Below, piece after piece: positions 1 through 9,640 of a DNA stretch of 64,000 nucleotides; position 1 is the stretch's first letter, and each line of letters opens with the position of its first letter. The notes below the pieces were generated by a model, which was not told the DNA's origin, searched no databases, and saw only the letters and a list, made by a program, of their open reading frames with translations. The translations under genes were made by a program, and so were the position numbers. Source of the stretch: Sphaerolaimus hirsutus (taxonomy: Eukaryota > Nematoda > Chromadorea > Monhysterida > Sphaerolaimidae); the NCBI GenBank assembly GCA_964036195.1, contig OZ038450.1, positions 26,724,794-26,788,793 on the forward strand, written 5' to 3'.

Positions 1-110
1 CCAAAAATGGTCCTAACTCAAATTTGAAAAATTTGTAGATCGGTACTTTTAGAAGCATACCTTTCATATACAGATGCTATGTGGGGTCTAAACATGTGCA
101 AAACTTGTAT

Positions 111-205
111 ACCGTGTTTCCTCGAAATACCAGGGGGTTTATTTTTTCACAGTGTGAATTTTGAGGGGGAATATTTAGAGGGGGGTATTATTTCGCCAGA
201 ATGTT
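111..205. repeat. Fold-back MITE family a, partial
   Basis: This has the left terminus ACCGTGTTTCCTCGAAATACC followed by a GGGGGTTTATT block and GGGG-TATT words. It is the same family as the full-length copies at 32118-32583 and 34619-35073. Its partner in copy 2 is about 35341-35440. The stretch from 206 to 1040 has no gene I can support; the open frame at 405-740 has no recognisable features. Confidence 0.7.
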
Positions 206-1040
206 TTTTGAACTCCCAGTATTAATAACGTATGCAGACGTAGAAAAATGCAACAAAAACCACTATGAATAGGTAACAGTATACAGAAAATCAGAAATTT
301 ATCATAGAACAGGAGTTTTTAGAAAAAAACAACAACACAGAAATGAAACACAAAAACCCAAATTTTTTCATGTAAAAAACCCCTCAAAACACACATATTC
401 ATCATTGAAAAACTCAAAATGCAGAAAGTGTTTTTTGAGAACTTACCCATCGTTGATAACAGCACCTCACGTTATAAAAAACATACCATATGTGCATATT
501 AGGTGTTTCACATACCGAAATGCACACCTCCAATCACTAAGGCCAGCTTCCCAATTCTGTATGCAACGTTCCGGTGCATCTAGGTTGTTTGGCTCCTCTG
601 TTAGAATGGGAGAGTTTATGTTGCCTGTTGTTGAAATGTTGTACGCAGGTCATGTTGCAATATTTTGTCCTTTATTTTTGCCATTTTTATCTTTTAGACA
701 CATAATTTTTTCGCCATTTTTGAAACTCTCATATGATTGATACCATTGACGAATCGGTTGTCTTTAAAGTAGCAATTCGTGAAGTGCCGTGCACATCACA
801 ATCCCTTGCAGCATAATTTGCACGGTTTTTGAGATGCCGTGAAGTGTTTGGGATGCAGTGAAGTGGCTTCACGCCAAAACTGCGAGTCTGCTAGAAGACA
901 CTTCACGACAATTCGCCGCGTATCACACACCCATTTTTGCAGTGTTGGTCTATACCCATTTTTAAATTGCTATTTCAATTGAAGAAATGATAAGCAGCGT
1001 AACCAAAATAATGTTTTTCAGCGCTAACATTATTGATTAT

Positions 1041-1150
1041 CATATTTCCTTGAAATACCGCCAGGGGGTTTATTATTTCACCAGCAAATTTTTAAAGGGG
1101 ATGGTTAAGTCGAGGGGGGCTTTTTCAAGGGGTGGTTTATTTTTTCGCAA
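1041..1150. repeat. Fold-back MITE family a, partial
   Basis: This has CATATTTCCTTGAAATACC, then GGGGGTTTATTATTTCA and AGTCGAGGGGGG words, as in the other family-a copies. The copy 2 equivalent is 36741-36852. Confidence 0.7.
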
Positions 1151-1225
1151 AAAAATTGTAAAGGATCATAGTAAATACCATAAATTATCTATTTCTGCAA
1201 CAGCCCTCCAATAAAGGGAAGGGGC

Positions 1226-1304
1226 TAGTGATGGAAAAAGCGCCAGAGTTTCGGCGCCAAGCGCCAATGGCGCCAGAGCGTTTTAGCGCCAAGCGCTTTC
1301 ACTA
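1226..1304. mobile_element. hAT-type MITE family F4 (GCGCCA words), remnant
   Basis: It starts TAGTGATGGAAAAAGCGCC and ends in the inverted GCGCTTTCACTA, with GCGCCAAGCGCCAATGGCGCC words between. The flanks (GAAGGGGC and GCATCGAT) do not match, so this is a truncated or composite copy. A further F4 right end (TTTTCCATCACTA) lies at 2741-2753. The copy 2 equivalent is 36926-37004. Confidence 0.7.
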
Positions 1305-1488
1305 GCATCGATGTTATTGCATGAATTGTGGAACTTCGACCCTATTCAATCAATATATTGATCATCCGTGTTACTAAATATTCTGATGAAACCCAATCGA
1401 AAAAGTCGCCCCTCAAAAAATTCTCAAAAAAAACCCCTGGAGACTTGTTTGAGAATAGACGGTATGTGGACAGTTTATTCGTTGAACC

Positions 1489-2523
1489 CTGGGTTGGCAA
1501 AATCTCAGAAAAAATAAAAATAAAATGGAATATTCAAGAATAAAATAAAATAAAATGGAAACTTTAAGAATTGTATAAAACAAATTGTATAAAAATTTGA
1601 ATTTTTGTAATTTTTTTTGTAAAATTGTATAAAAATTTGTATTTTTGTAAAATTGTATAAAAATTGATATTTTTTGTAAAATTTTATCTCGTTGCTTGAG
1701 TTTCTACCTGTTTATTCATGGATCTGGGAGCAGTCCTAAGTGTAAAGTGTCAAATGTCATGTAAAATGTCATGCAAAGTGTCAATTGTCATGACAAATGT
1801 AAGGTAAAGTGTAAATTGTCATGACATGTAAAAAATAAAGTATCCATTGTCAAATTGTGTCCAAATCTTATGTTTTATATCTAAATCTTATGTTTTGTAT
1901 CCAAATTATGTTGTTGTTGAATCCAAATCTTATGTGAACATTTGGATACAAAAACACAAGATTTGGATACAAAACATACTATGAATACAAAAACACAAGA
2001 TTTGGATACACAATTTACACTTTGCATGACATTTGTCATGACAATTGCCACTTCGCTTGAAATTTGACATGACACTTGACATTTTGCATGACAATTGACA
2101 CTTTACTTTACATTTGTCATGACAATTGACAAATTGCATTACATTTTACAAATGTGCCCAGCACATTCCACTAGTCCTTCTACTGAAAATGCAAACCATT
2201 CTTATCAATAATTGTAACTTTACACTTGCAGCTAGCTAACAATACATACTGCATGCAACTTTTGAAAAGTAATGGAAAAATTTGTCACAGATTTTTCATG
2301 TACAGGTCTAATTATAACATTTTTCTGGCCTTGCATGCATGATTCTGATTTTTTGTAAAATTTTTGTAAAATTTTTGTAAAATGTGTCATTTTATTTTAT
2401 TAATGACTTTTGGGAATAAAATAAAATAAAATGAACAACACAAGAATAAAATAAAAATAAAATAAAATAAAATAATTTTTTTAAACAATTTAACTCAAAT
2501 GAGTTTTTATAAAACAAACCCTG
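1489..2523. mobile_element. hAT-type MITE family F1 (AATAAAAT words), copy 1
   Basis: The left end GGGTTGGCAAAATCTCAG and the inverted right end ACAAACCCTG bound arrays of AATAAAAT and TTTTGTAAAA words. The centre is palindromic, rich in TGTCAATTGTCATGAC and in GGATACAAAAACA-type segments. The second end base is mutated here (CTGGG) but intact in copy 2 (CAGGG, 37188). The 8-bp flanks differ (GTTGAACC and CTCTGGGG), so the ends may come from a recombination event. The open frames at 1881-2139 are shadows of the inverted words. Confidence 0.8.
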
Positions 2524-2564
2524 CTCTGGGGTAATATTGGTGCCCAGCAATCACAAGCACGAAC

Positions 2565-2660
2565 CGCACATGGCCTGTTTTGCACATAGGCCTTTGTGTG
2601 AAATGGGTTTCATCCATGTGCGAAACGGGCGTATGTGCGAAAGAGGCTTATGTGGGAAAC
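2565..2660. repeat. Short GTGCGAAA-word repeat
   Basis: The segment repeats phrases such as CATGTGCGAAACGGGCGTATG and ATGTGGGAAACAG. It is present in both duplicate copies (43502-43597). It holds no gene. Confidence 0.4.
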
Positions 2661-2785
2661 AGTGCATCCTGGTGCTGGCGGCACCAATTTGCCTAAGGTG
2701 AGTAGCGCCAGTTTTTTGAGTGGCCCGTTTTTCCTAGCGCTTTTCCATCACTAGCCCCACGAACACGATGCCAAATCAAACTTAC

Positions 2786-3073
2786 TATAAGAAGGATCGT
2801 AGGTAATCCACACATCATGCGGTATCATGGTACCATCAGAAAAGTGCCATCTATTCCTGTTTCTGGTTCCACCAGCGCTGTTGGGATGTCCATCTACCCA
2901 ATGTTGGTCACCGACTAATTCGTACGTGAATTTTTGTATCTCCTTCGAACTGATGATTGGAAGTTTGCCCTTGACTTTTTCGCACATTAGTTTGGCGTCA
3001 TTGCATGAAAATTCGACTTCCTGATGGAAGATCTTTGCACATCGGCGCGTTCCAGGCAGTACGTGACACAATT
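2786..3073 (-). CDS. C-type lectin-like domain exon (copy 1)
   Basis: This minus-strand exon encodes about 96 residues of a C-type lectin-like fold. Visible features are the early cysteines (LCHVLPGTRRCAKIF), a second cysteine-bearing helix (SCNDAKLMCEKVKGKLPII), the HWVDG core and the NRWHFSDG turn. C-type lectins are usually secreted or membrane proteins that bind sugars or other ligands. I see no classical EPN or QPD calcium motif, so sugar binding is not supported. The acceptor is GGCGCAG before AATTG; the donor is TATA before GTAAGT. Both are phase 1, so the exon is symmetric. The upstream repeat exon (3568-4128) ends in phase 1 and joins in frame. The exon carrying the last part of the domain was not found; the DNA beyond is MITE. 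The gene is probably partial. Confidence 0.75.
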
Positions 3074-3126
3074 CTGCGCCAAAGTTGTCAGAGTTTTTTT
3101 CAGTCACAACCAAACTTTTTTCAAAC

Positions 3127-3315
3127 TACCGAATTTCTTCTAATAGCACGGCATCATACACCGATAGAACGGCACCTCCAAGAGAACGGCTGGTTTTGGC
3201 ACGTTTTTGCACTCATGAAAACAATAGAGCGGCAGTATCCAAATCTCCAATAGAATTACAGGTAAAAATATGACGAAAAATAGAACGGCACTCTTCTATT
3301 GGAAGAAACACAGTA
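3127..3315. repeat. Fold-back MITE family b in lectin intron
   Basis: It has inverted ends TACCGAATTTCTTCTAATAG and CTATTGGAAGAAACACAGTA with CTCCAATAGAA words inside. It lies in the intron between the lectin exon and the repeat exon. The copy 2 equivalent at 44401-44589 has better kept ends. Confidence 0.8.
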
Positions 3316-3567
3316 TAGGTATGTAGGTAAATCAAATATTGTTTGATTCACCCACCCCCGTGGTGGGAATTTCAAAATTTTCAGGTTCAGGAAATTTCAG
3401 TTTTTATTTAGGTTATTTCAATTTCTTTTTATTCAGTAAAGAGTACATTTAAAAGTGAAAAAGAAAAGTAAAATGACAAATGGCAAGTTAAAAGTAGCGC
3501 TATTTGCTCCTAGGTACTGACGCAATTGAAGGGCGCTGAGTGCCTTGGCACGTTTTCTACCACTCAC

Positions 3568-4128
3568 CATTTCCACCAGGTTTCAATTGTTCAGTAGTGG
3601 GTTCCATTTTGGCTCCTGGTGTGGGTTCCTCATTGGCTTCTGTTGTGGGTTCTTCATTGCCTTCTGTTGTGGGTTCCTCATTGGCTTCTGTTGTGGGTTC
3701 CTCATTGCCTTCTGTTGTGGGCTCCTCATTGGCTTCTGTTGTGGGTTCCGTTTTGGCTTCTGTTGTGGGTTCCTTTTTGGCTTCTGTTGTGGGTTCCATT
3801 TTGGCTTCTGTTGTGGGTTCCTCATTGCCTTCTGTTGTGGGTTCCTCATTGCCTTCTGTTGTGGGCTCCTCATTGGCTTCTGTTGTGGGTTCCGTTTTGG
3901 CTTCTGTTGTGGGTTCCTTTTTGGCTTCTGTTGTGGGTTCCTCATTGCCTTCTGTTGTGGGTTCCTCATTGCCTTCTGTTGTGGGCTCCTCATTGGCTTC
4001 TGTTGTGGGTTCCTTTTTGGCTTCTGTTGTGCGTTCCTTTTTGGCTTCTGTTGTGGGTTCCTTTTTGGCTTCTGTTGTGGGTTCCTTTTTGGCTTCTGTT
4101 GTGGGTTCCTCATTGGCTTCGGTTGTTG
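3568..4128 (-). CDS. Thr/Glu/Pro octapeptide-repeat exon of lectin gene (copy 1)
   Basis: On the minus strand, about 22 tandem 24-bp units encode eight-residue repeats, mostly TTEAKKEP, TTEANEEP and TTEGNEEP. Such a stretch would form an extended, charged, potentially O-glycosylated stalk. The acceptor is GACAG (exon starts at 4128) and the donor is GGAAATG before GTGAGT (exon ends at 3568). Both are phase 1, so unit gain or loss and exon skipping keep the frame. It joins in phase to the lectin exon downstream on the minus strand. The signal-peptide exon has not been identified; 23520-23738 is one candidate. Copy 2 has only about 9 units. The three other open frames over this array are shadows of the 24-bp period. 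Confidence 0.65.
3595..4128. repeat. 24-bp coding minisatellite
   Basis: About 22 tandem copies of a 24-bp unit (GTGGGTTCCTCATTGGCTTC plus TGTT) differ at a few codons. Higher-order blocks are visible: the same order of unit variants recurs around 3700-3900 and 3820-4010. The copy 2 array (about 45558-45778) is much shorter. Confidence 0.95.
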
Positions 4129-4253
4129 CTGTCAATTGTGAATATTGACTTACCATATGTCCTTGAAATACCCTCATGGGGTTAATGTCCTCAGTGTGCA
4201 AATTTTGAGAGGGGTGATTCAAGGGGGCAGGCCTGATACGCATATCTGCCCGA

Positions 4254-4417
4254 TACACACATTTGCCCGTTTTTGTCATTTGACACATTTTCAAGTGATT
4301 TTCAGATATGAGTGAAGTGAAAAAAGTTCACTAATGTCATTGCGCAACTTTTTTCACTCTACTCATATCTGAAAATCACTTGAAAAAGTGTCAAGTGAAA
4401 AAAACGGGCAAATGTGC
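4254..4417. repeat. Fold-back element unique to copy 1
   Basis: The arms read ACACATTTGCCCG...AAGTGATTTTCAGATATGAG and their inverse ending CGGGCAAATGTGCGT. A short loop around AGTTCACTAATGTC separates them. Copy 2 has different sequence at the matching place (about 45880-46040). Confidence 0.8.
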
Positions 4418-4469
4418 GTCCGAGGGGGGGGGGGTATTTTTTCCGCAGCTCTATTGATGTGAAAGACGT

Positions 4470-4830
4470 CAGAACTTTGGCATCCAGCGCAAAAAGCGCC
4501 ATGGCGCTTTTCCGACCCCAGCGCCAAGCGCCAATGACGCCAGAGAGAATGACGCCAGAGGCCAAGCGCCAGGAATTTTGTTCCTGGCGCCAGACAAAAA
4601 TAGCGCCAAGCGCCAAAAGTGCCATGGCGTTTTTCATGGGCATGGTGCCAAGTGCCAATGGCGCTTTTACATTACACATTACTGCTGAGTAGGGATGGAA
4701 TGGCGCCATGGCGCTGGCGCCCTTCAATCGCGCCAAAGGGCGCCAGCGCCATGGCGCCATTGGCGCTTGGCGCCTTTTCTCTGGCACCTGGCACCCTTAT
4801 TTTGAATGCTGCCATGGCGCCATTTTTGCT
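4470..4830. mobile_element. GCGCCA-word (F4-type) arrays, degenerate
   Basis: Dense GCGCCATGGCGC and GCGCCAAGCGCC words occur in two blocks. The second begins with TAGGGATGG (TAGTGATGG in copy 2 at 46156). I could not match target-site duplications. Open frames here are by-products of the repeats. Confidence 0.65.
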
Positions 4831-4914
4831 GGTTGGCGCCATTTTGTACGAGTGCGAATACTTGGCACATGTCCATGTTGCTTGCGATTCATGCAAACAA
4901 GTTTAAAGATGCAA

Positions 4915-5058
4915 GATTTCTGTTCGCGTCAGCGTTCGCGTTCGAATCCAATTAAGCGACCGCAAATGGCCGCTAATGGCGTCCCACATATTTACTAGTT
5001 GAAACTTGTGTTCACTTAATCGCATTCTGGGCCATTATCGTTGACGCGAACAGAAATC
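4915..5058. mobile_element. Short TIR element (GATTTCTGTTCGCGTC ends)
   Basis: Terminal inverted repeats GATTTCTGTTCGCGTCA and TGACGCGAACAGAAATC bound about 144 bp. The equivalent in copy 2 is 46389-46533. The flanking stretch 5059-5716 is AT-rich duplicated DNA with no gene I can support. Confidence 0.75.
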
Positions 5059-5716
5059 GTGTATATTTAATCTTTTTGGTATGAAACGCAAGGAATTTGA
5101 ACGTGTGCCAAATTCATACTTCATTACCTTTTCAGAGGAATTTGTCTGGGCTGTGACGAAAAGATCCGACCTAAGGTCTTACAATCCGATTTTCTATAAC
5201 AATATGCCTATCAAATTCATATCTTTGTCGTATAAAAGTCGGATAGAATAAAATGTATCGTGAACCGAATGGAATCCGTCCATTCAAGTTCTAAATTCAT
5301 CGTCATCGATTCATCGTCATCGTCATAAAAACAAACGTCATCGGTAACCAAGGGCCGAATCACTGATTAGTTTCATATCCGCTGAGTTTACTTATAAAAT
5401 TCACCAACTTTCTTCTAAAAATTTGAAACATCACTTAATGAATTCATCTTCTCCTCTGACTTTTCGTAAACAGTATTTTATGTCTAATTTTATTTGTTTG
5501 TCACAAAATTTTCACTTAAAGGTAGCATAAAAATGTAAACTCAATTTAAAAATGGATTGCATTTGTAGGAATCGCCAGTTCAATGCTGTCTGATGTATCC
5601 ACATGGGCCATTACAAATATTTATAAGTCCACAATAAAAAAAATACACTCATTATTATGAATTCATTATTTTTTACCCCCATTGTGTGTCATTTGAAAGC
5701 TGATTTTTAAATTGAA

Positions 5717-5721
5717 ACAAT
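5717..5721. other. BEL target-site duplication, left
   Basis: ACAAT directly precedes the left LTR and is repeated at 18344-18348. The duplicate copy has one uninterrupted ACAAT at 47165-47169 in the same context (TTGAAACAATCTTAAG), so it is the pre-insertion site. Five base pairs is usual for BEL/Pao integrases. Confidence 0.97.
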
Positions 5722-7036
5722 TGTGATGAAGCCACCGAAGTCAGCGTCTTCTACCACCGAATCCGGCAACTCCAAGACCGTAGTGAGAAACAGCCTTTAG
5801 AGTGGTTGATTTCCTGTTGTAGCCGAATGTCCACTTGTCGACAGCCAAGTTGAGTTTATTTCGTAGTTGCGTGTTGAAAAGGGGGTTCGAATTGTTTCAG
5901 GTACTTTATTTCGATCAGATACAGCGTGTTACAAAAGCGCAAAGTCTAGCGAGCTTCCTGATCGAAGTTTCTATCGCTAGCTTATTTTCGTTCAGTAGCT
6001 TGGGGTCCGCAGACTGAAGTAAAAACTTCCAAAGTAGCTAAGACACGGAAATCATGTATAGAAAAACAGCTACAGTAATTTCCTAATACAAATGCACAAA
6101 TAAACCACAAATATAACAATAAGACACATTTGACCGAAACAGTTGGCTTATTCTATGCAGGCATACATTCAAATACTTATGGTAAAGAAATACCAAGTAC
6201 AAATTGGGCTAATAGAAAAACTATTAATCTTGAGAGGCGCAAAGTCGGCAAACTCGGCCGATTTACTAATTTGCTTCAATTTGTCAGAAAACATTGACGC
6301 ACATTGGAACTAATATAATAGGGTTTGAAAACTGTAAATAGTAGTGCAAATGTTCCTAATGACGTAAATAGAGCAGGGTATATTTGATATAATAATAATA
6401 ATCACTTCCTGGAAACGTATATTTCATAATGGATAAATTGGGACTTATTCAAGTAAATGGGTATAATAATTGAGCAGGGTTTGATATATTCTTTGGTATA
6501 ATTTGAGCAGGGTATTTACCATAATGTCAAAGTAAATATAATATAACTTGTGAGCAGGGTTATAATAATTATGCCTACGCAAAGGGCTTCATAAATACGT
6601 ACAGTAAATGCAAGTTGCACACAGGGCACTATTTCTCTATTAGGACGCTGGCCTAAGTAAATACGTAACACATAATATAATTACAAGATTTGAGTTTGTC
6701 AACTTGCAAGTAAACCATGTAAATGTATATATAATAATGATCAGAAAATTATGGCGAGTTGAATGAGCCTAATTTCATATTAATACACCTAATAATAACT
6801 TATTTGACTTTTTAACCTAAGTATTTCACATAAACATATCGATTACTCATAAAACACTTTCCTAATTAAATATTCTCCATGGATAAATAATATAGTGCAG
6901 GAAATATAATTTGATATTTTGCGTGGTAAATAAATATAGTGCATGAATATTGTGCAAATAAGTAAATGTGCGAATATGAGCCTAATTATCAATTCTCTAT
7001 ATTTCTTTATCCATCCATTTTGCCACGGTCAGCACA
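5722..7036 (-). mobile_element. BEL/Pao LTR (3' LTR of the minus-strand element)
   Basis: This 1315-bp LTR runs from TGTGATGAAG to CAGCACA and so has TG...CA ends on either strand. It is about 98% identical by eye to the 1334-bp LTR at 17010-18343. A roughly 19-bp indel near 6885/18184 explains most of the length difference. It holds four GAGCAGGGT words (6371, 6472, 6505, 6552). The env-like frame runs 40 bp into it before its stop at 6997-6999. No convincing purine-rich tract precedes it on the minus strand. Confidence 0.97.
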
Positions 7037-9640
7037 CTCCGGGCGGAAGAGTTGCTGCACCCCGTTGTTGCAGCAACGTCACATGCAGGTGCCAAAGTGA
7101 TGAGTGGCGTTTCCACAGTCGCCTCGGTGGTGAACGTGGTCGTGCGCGAAGTCGTGGGCGTGCGTGAAGTCACAGGTCCGGTTGCTGGTGATGCCAACGC
7201 CGACCTAGCCTGATGATGAAGTAAGTAGTTGCCCGTGTCGCTTCCTGCGCGTTCGCGTGAGGTGAATTTGCGGATATCAGGCATGTGAACACTGTCTCTG
7301 TTCCTGGCTCTGACTTGTCCTTCATCAGCTGAACTTTCATCTGGTTGAACGTATGCTGATAGTGATTTTGCCATTCTGTCCTCGGTTTCTGCTCTCCTAG
7401 CAAATCTGACGGACTGTGTTGAGTTGGATCTGGCTCTCCTCTTGATTGCTGGTCTCAACTCTGTCTTGCGTACTTTTCTTTGTGGATAATTGGTCTCTTT
7501 CTGAGTTGATTTCTTGATAGTATATCTGATGGCTCTGAAGCATAGCCATATACATTTGAACGGGCATACTATGCATTTCCATATGCATGTGTATGCGCAT
7601 GGTGGAATCACTGGCTTCCCTGTGGCAATTCTCCAATTGTACCACAGGTATCCTGCAGCTACGATTCCAGCTATCAGGATTGTGATTCCCAGCAGCATTG
7701 CGATTGTGTTGATGATCACTTGAAAGGGTCCTTTCAACATTCCTCCCATAAAGTTAGTGTACCCTTTTGATACTCCAGATATATAGTGACCATATGCCTT
7801 GCCGATTCCTGCCGCTGTCTGTCCAATTCCAGCTCCAATGCCTTCTATTGAATTTCTGATCACTCTGGGATCCAATGACATATCTGCTGTGTAATCAATC
7901 AACTGGTTCTGCACATGCTCCAAATTCTGTAGTCTCTGAATCTGGCCTCTGACATCCATGAAATTGGTCGCTCTGTTGACAATGTTGGTGAACAGGTGAG
8001 GCACGTCAAACGTGAAGGCCTGCCACTGTCCTTTCCATGTCATTTCAATTGGCGTCTCTGTGACATGCACCATTCCATGTGCGGACTTCCATTGTCCATG
8101 CTCATTTCTGTACAGGTGCGGTGTGGTGTGGCTGCAGTCCTCTTCTGGTGATTTCTCCACCAAATCTCTGCTGCCTGGGCTCTTGAACCACAAGGGCCCA
8201 TCTTTGTCCAATCTCATTGGTGTGTATTTGTAGCATGTCTCTCCCACTTTTCCTGTCTGATAAATTATGTATGGCTGCACTTCCTTGCATTCCCAAAACA
8301 TAATTGCTTCTCCAGCCCATTCTGCATGAACATCCTGTCTTCCCAGCATGGCTCGAATTCCCAATGTTGGATCAATGCGGAAAAGCTGAGTCAACATGTC
8401 CAGCTGGTTCTTGCGAAGTTGACATAGCTGATGCCATACAATCACAAATTGCGCCTGAGTCATCTCTCTGACCACATGTTGCAGGAACTGAAACTTGGAG
8501 TTTCTGTCATCCAATCTGGCATACAGTGTTCCACTGATTGTCGACTCTCTCGCCTCCACTATCTTTCCTGGCATTGCCCATTTTACAGGCACATCTTCTC
8601 TTCTGTCAAACTGGATGAATACACCTCCTTGATCGGTGTAGTATGTGTCACCCGGAACACATTCTGAACCAATTGGCCTCTTCGTCTTGTTGCTGTGGGA
8701 GTATGCTGCTTGCAATTTTGACACAATAATTGTCTGGCCAGATATCTCTGATTTGAATCTGCCAATTCTCTCATATGCACATTGATGCTTGAAGTTCTCT
8801 GTATCCCACACTGTGATTCCATAATTGTGGTCTCTGCAATGTCCCATCATGGCTCTGCACTGGCTGAAATCTTGCAAGTCGCTGATTACAGTCTTTCCAT
8901 CAAGTGAAGCCACGGTTCCTTCTTCCATGTAGAAGTTACTGATGACATTTTCTTTGTCATGACAACACCATGAATATTCCACATTCAAGGTTTGATTGGT
9001 TGTCCACACTCTAGGCTCCATTTCCACCAAAGGTGTTCCTCTGAACATCTTGTGAATTCTTGCATAGTTACAGGCTACCACGCCAACTTGTTGGTATTTT
9101 TCAAAATTGCCTGTAATGCCTTTCGCTCCCCAGAAACTGGTGTGTGTGACGATCTCTTTGATTCTGATGTAGCATCTGTATGCTTTCTCTTTCTGTGGAA
9201 TCTGTCTCTGCGCGTAAAGTGTAACTTTCATTGCCTTGACAAAATTCCTTGGTGGGATATGACACTGCACTTCTTCAGGAACTGTCAGCGCATGTCCATG
9301 CCTTCCACTGGTGCAAATCTGATACTTCTGGCTTTGTGAGCTGATCACTTGTTCCACAGGATGATCCTTGATTGCATCCTTGAATCTCTCATAAGTCTGC
9401 ATTTCTCTGACAGATTTTGGTGGCCATTCTGAAGGCAAAGGCGGTAATCCATGACGCGCTGCCAATGATGGTGGCCTTACTGTCGAGGTTTCTAGAACGT
9501 ATGTTCTGGAAAATACTTCGCTGTAAGCCTTGCCGGCTTCTCTCAGCGTTGCTGACTCTGACATGCCTGTCAGCATCAACACCATACACAGCATTCCAAT
9601 CACTAGACTGCTGGTGGTTGCTGTGGCTTTCCCTGTTGCA
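6997..9640 (-). other. Env-like glycoprotein part of the BEL polyprotein
   Basis: The last 870 or so residues follow the integrase C-terminal region. They begin with a hydrophobic signal-like stretch (VIGMLCMVLMLTG), followed by a cysteine-rich ectodomain. A glycine-rich stretch (GIGAGIGQTAAGIGKAYG) then precedes a strong membrane helix (AMLLGITILIAGIVAAGYLW), and a cysteine-rich, basic cytoplasmic tail follows. This layout is that of a class I-III viral envelope protein. The Gly-rich segment before the helix recalls class III fusogens such as chuvirus- or gB-like proteins, but that is inference from layout alone. If functional it would sit in the membrane and mediate entry; release would need proteolytic cleavage, since no separate start is seen. 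Confidence 0.65.

Noticed and set aside
405-740. 111-codon frame starting MKNSKCRKC, also present at 36107-36448
   Set aside because: Open in both copies, but with no domain, signal or splice context. Differences between copies include amino-acid changes and a small indel. Not enough to call a gene.
1489-2523. Matching 8-bp target duplication for this F1 element
   Set aside because: GTTGAACC and CTCTGGGG do not match in either duplicate copy, so no duplication is claimed.
3540-4148. Four long open frames on both strands across the 24-bp array (for example FLASVVGS and GFCCGF repeats)
   Set aside because: A 24-bp period keeps several frames open at once. Only the minus frame with TTEAKKEP-type units has matching splice sites and phase with a recognisable domain exon.
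4359-4998. Many Ala/Trp/Arg-rich frames in the GCGCCA arrays (also 31250-31723, 46004-46473, 54574-55547)
   Set aside because: They are translations of the F4 repeat words, which lack stops in most frames.
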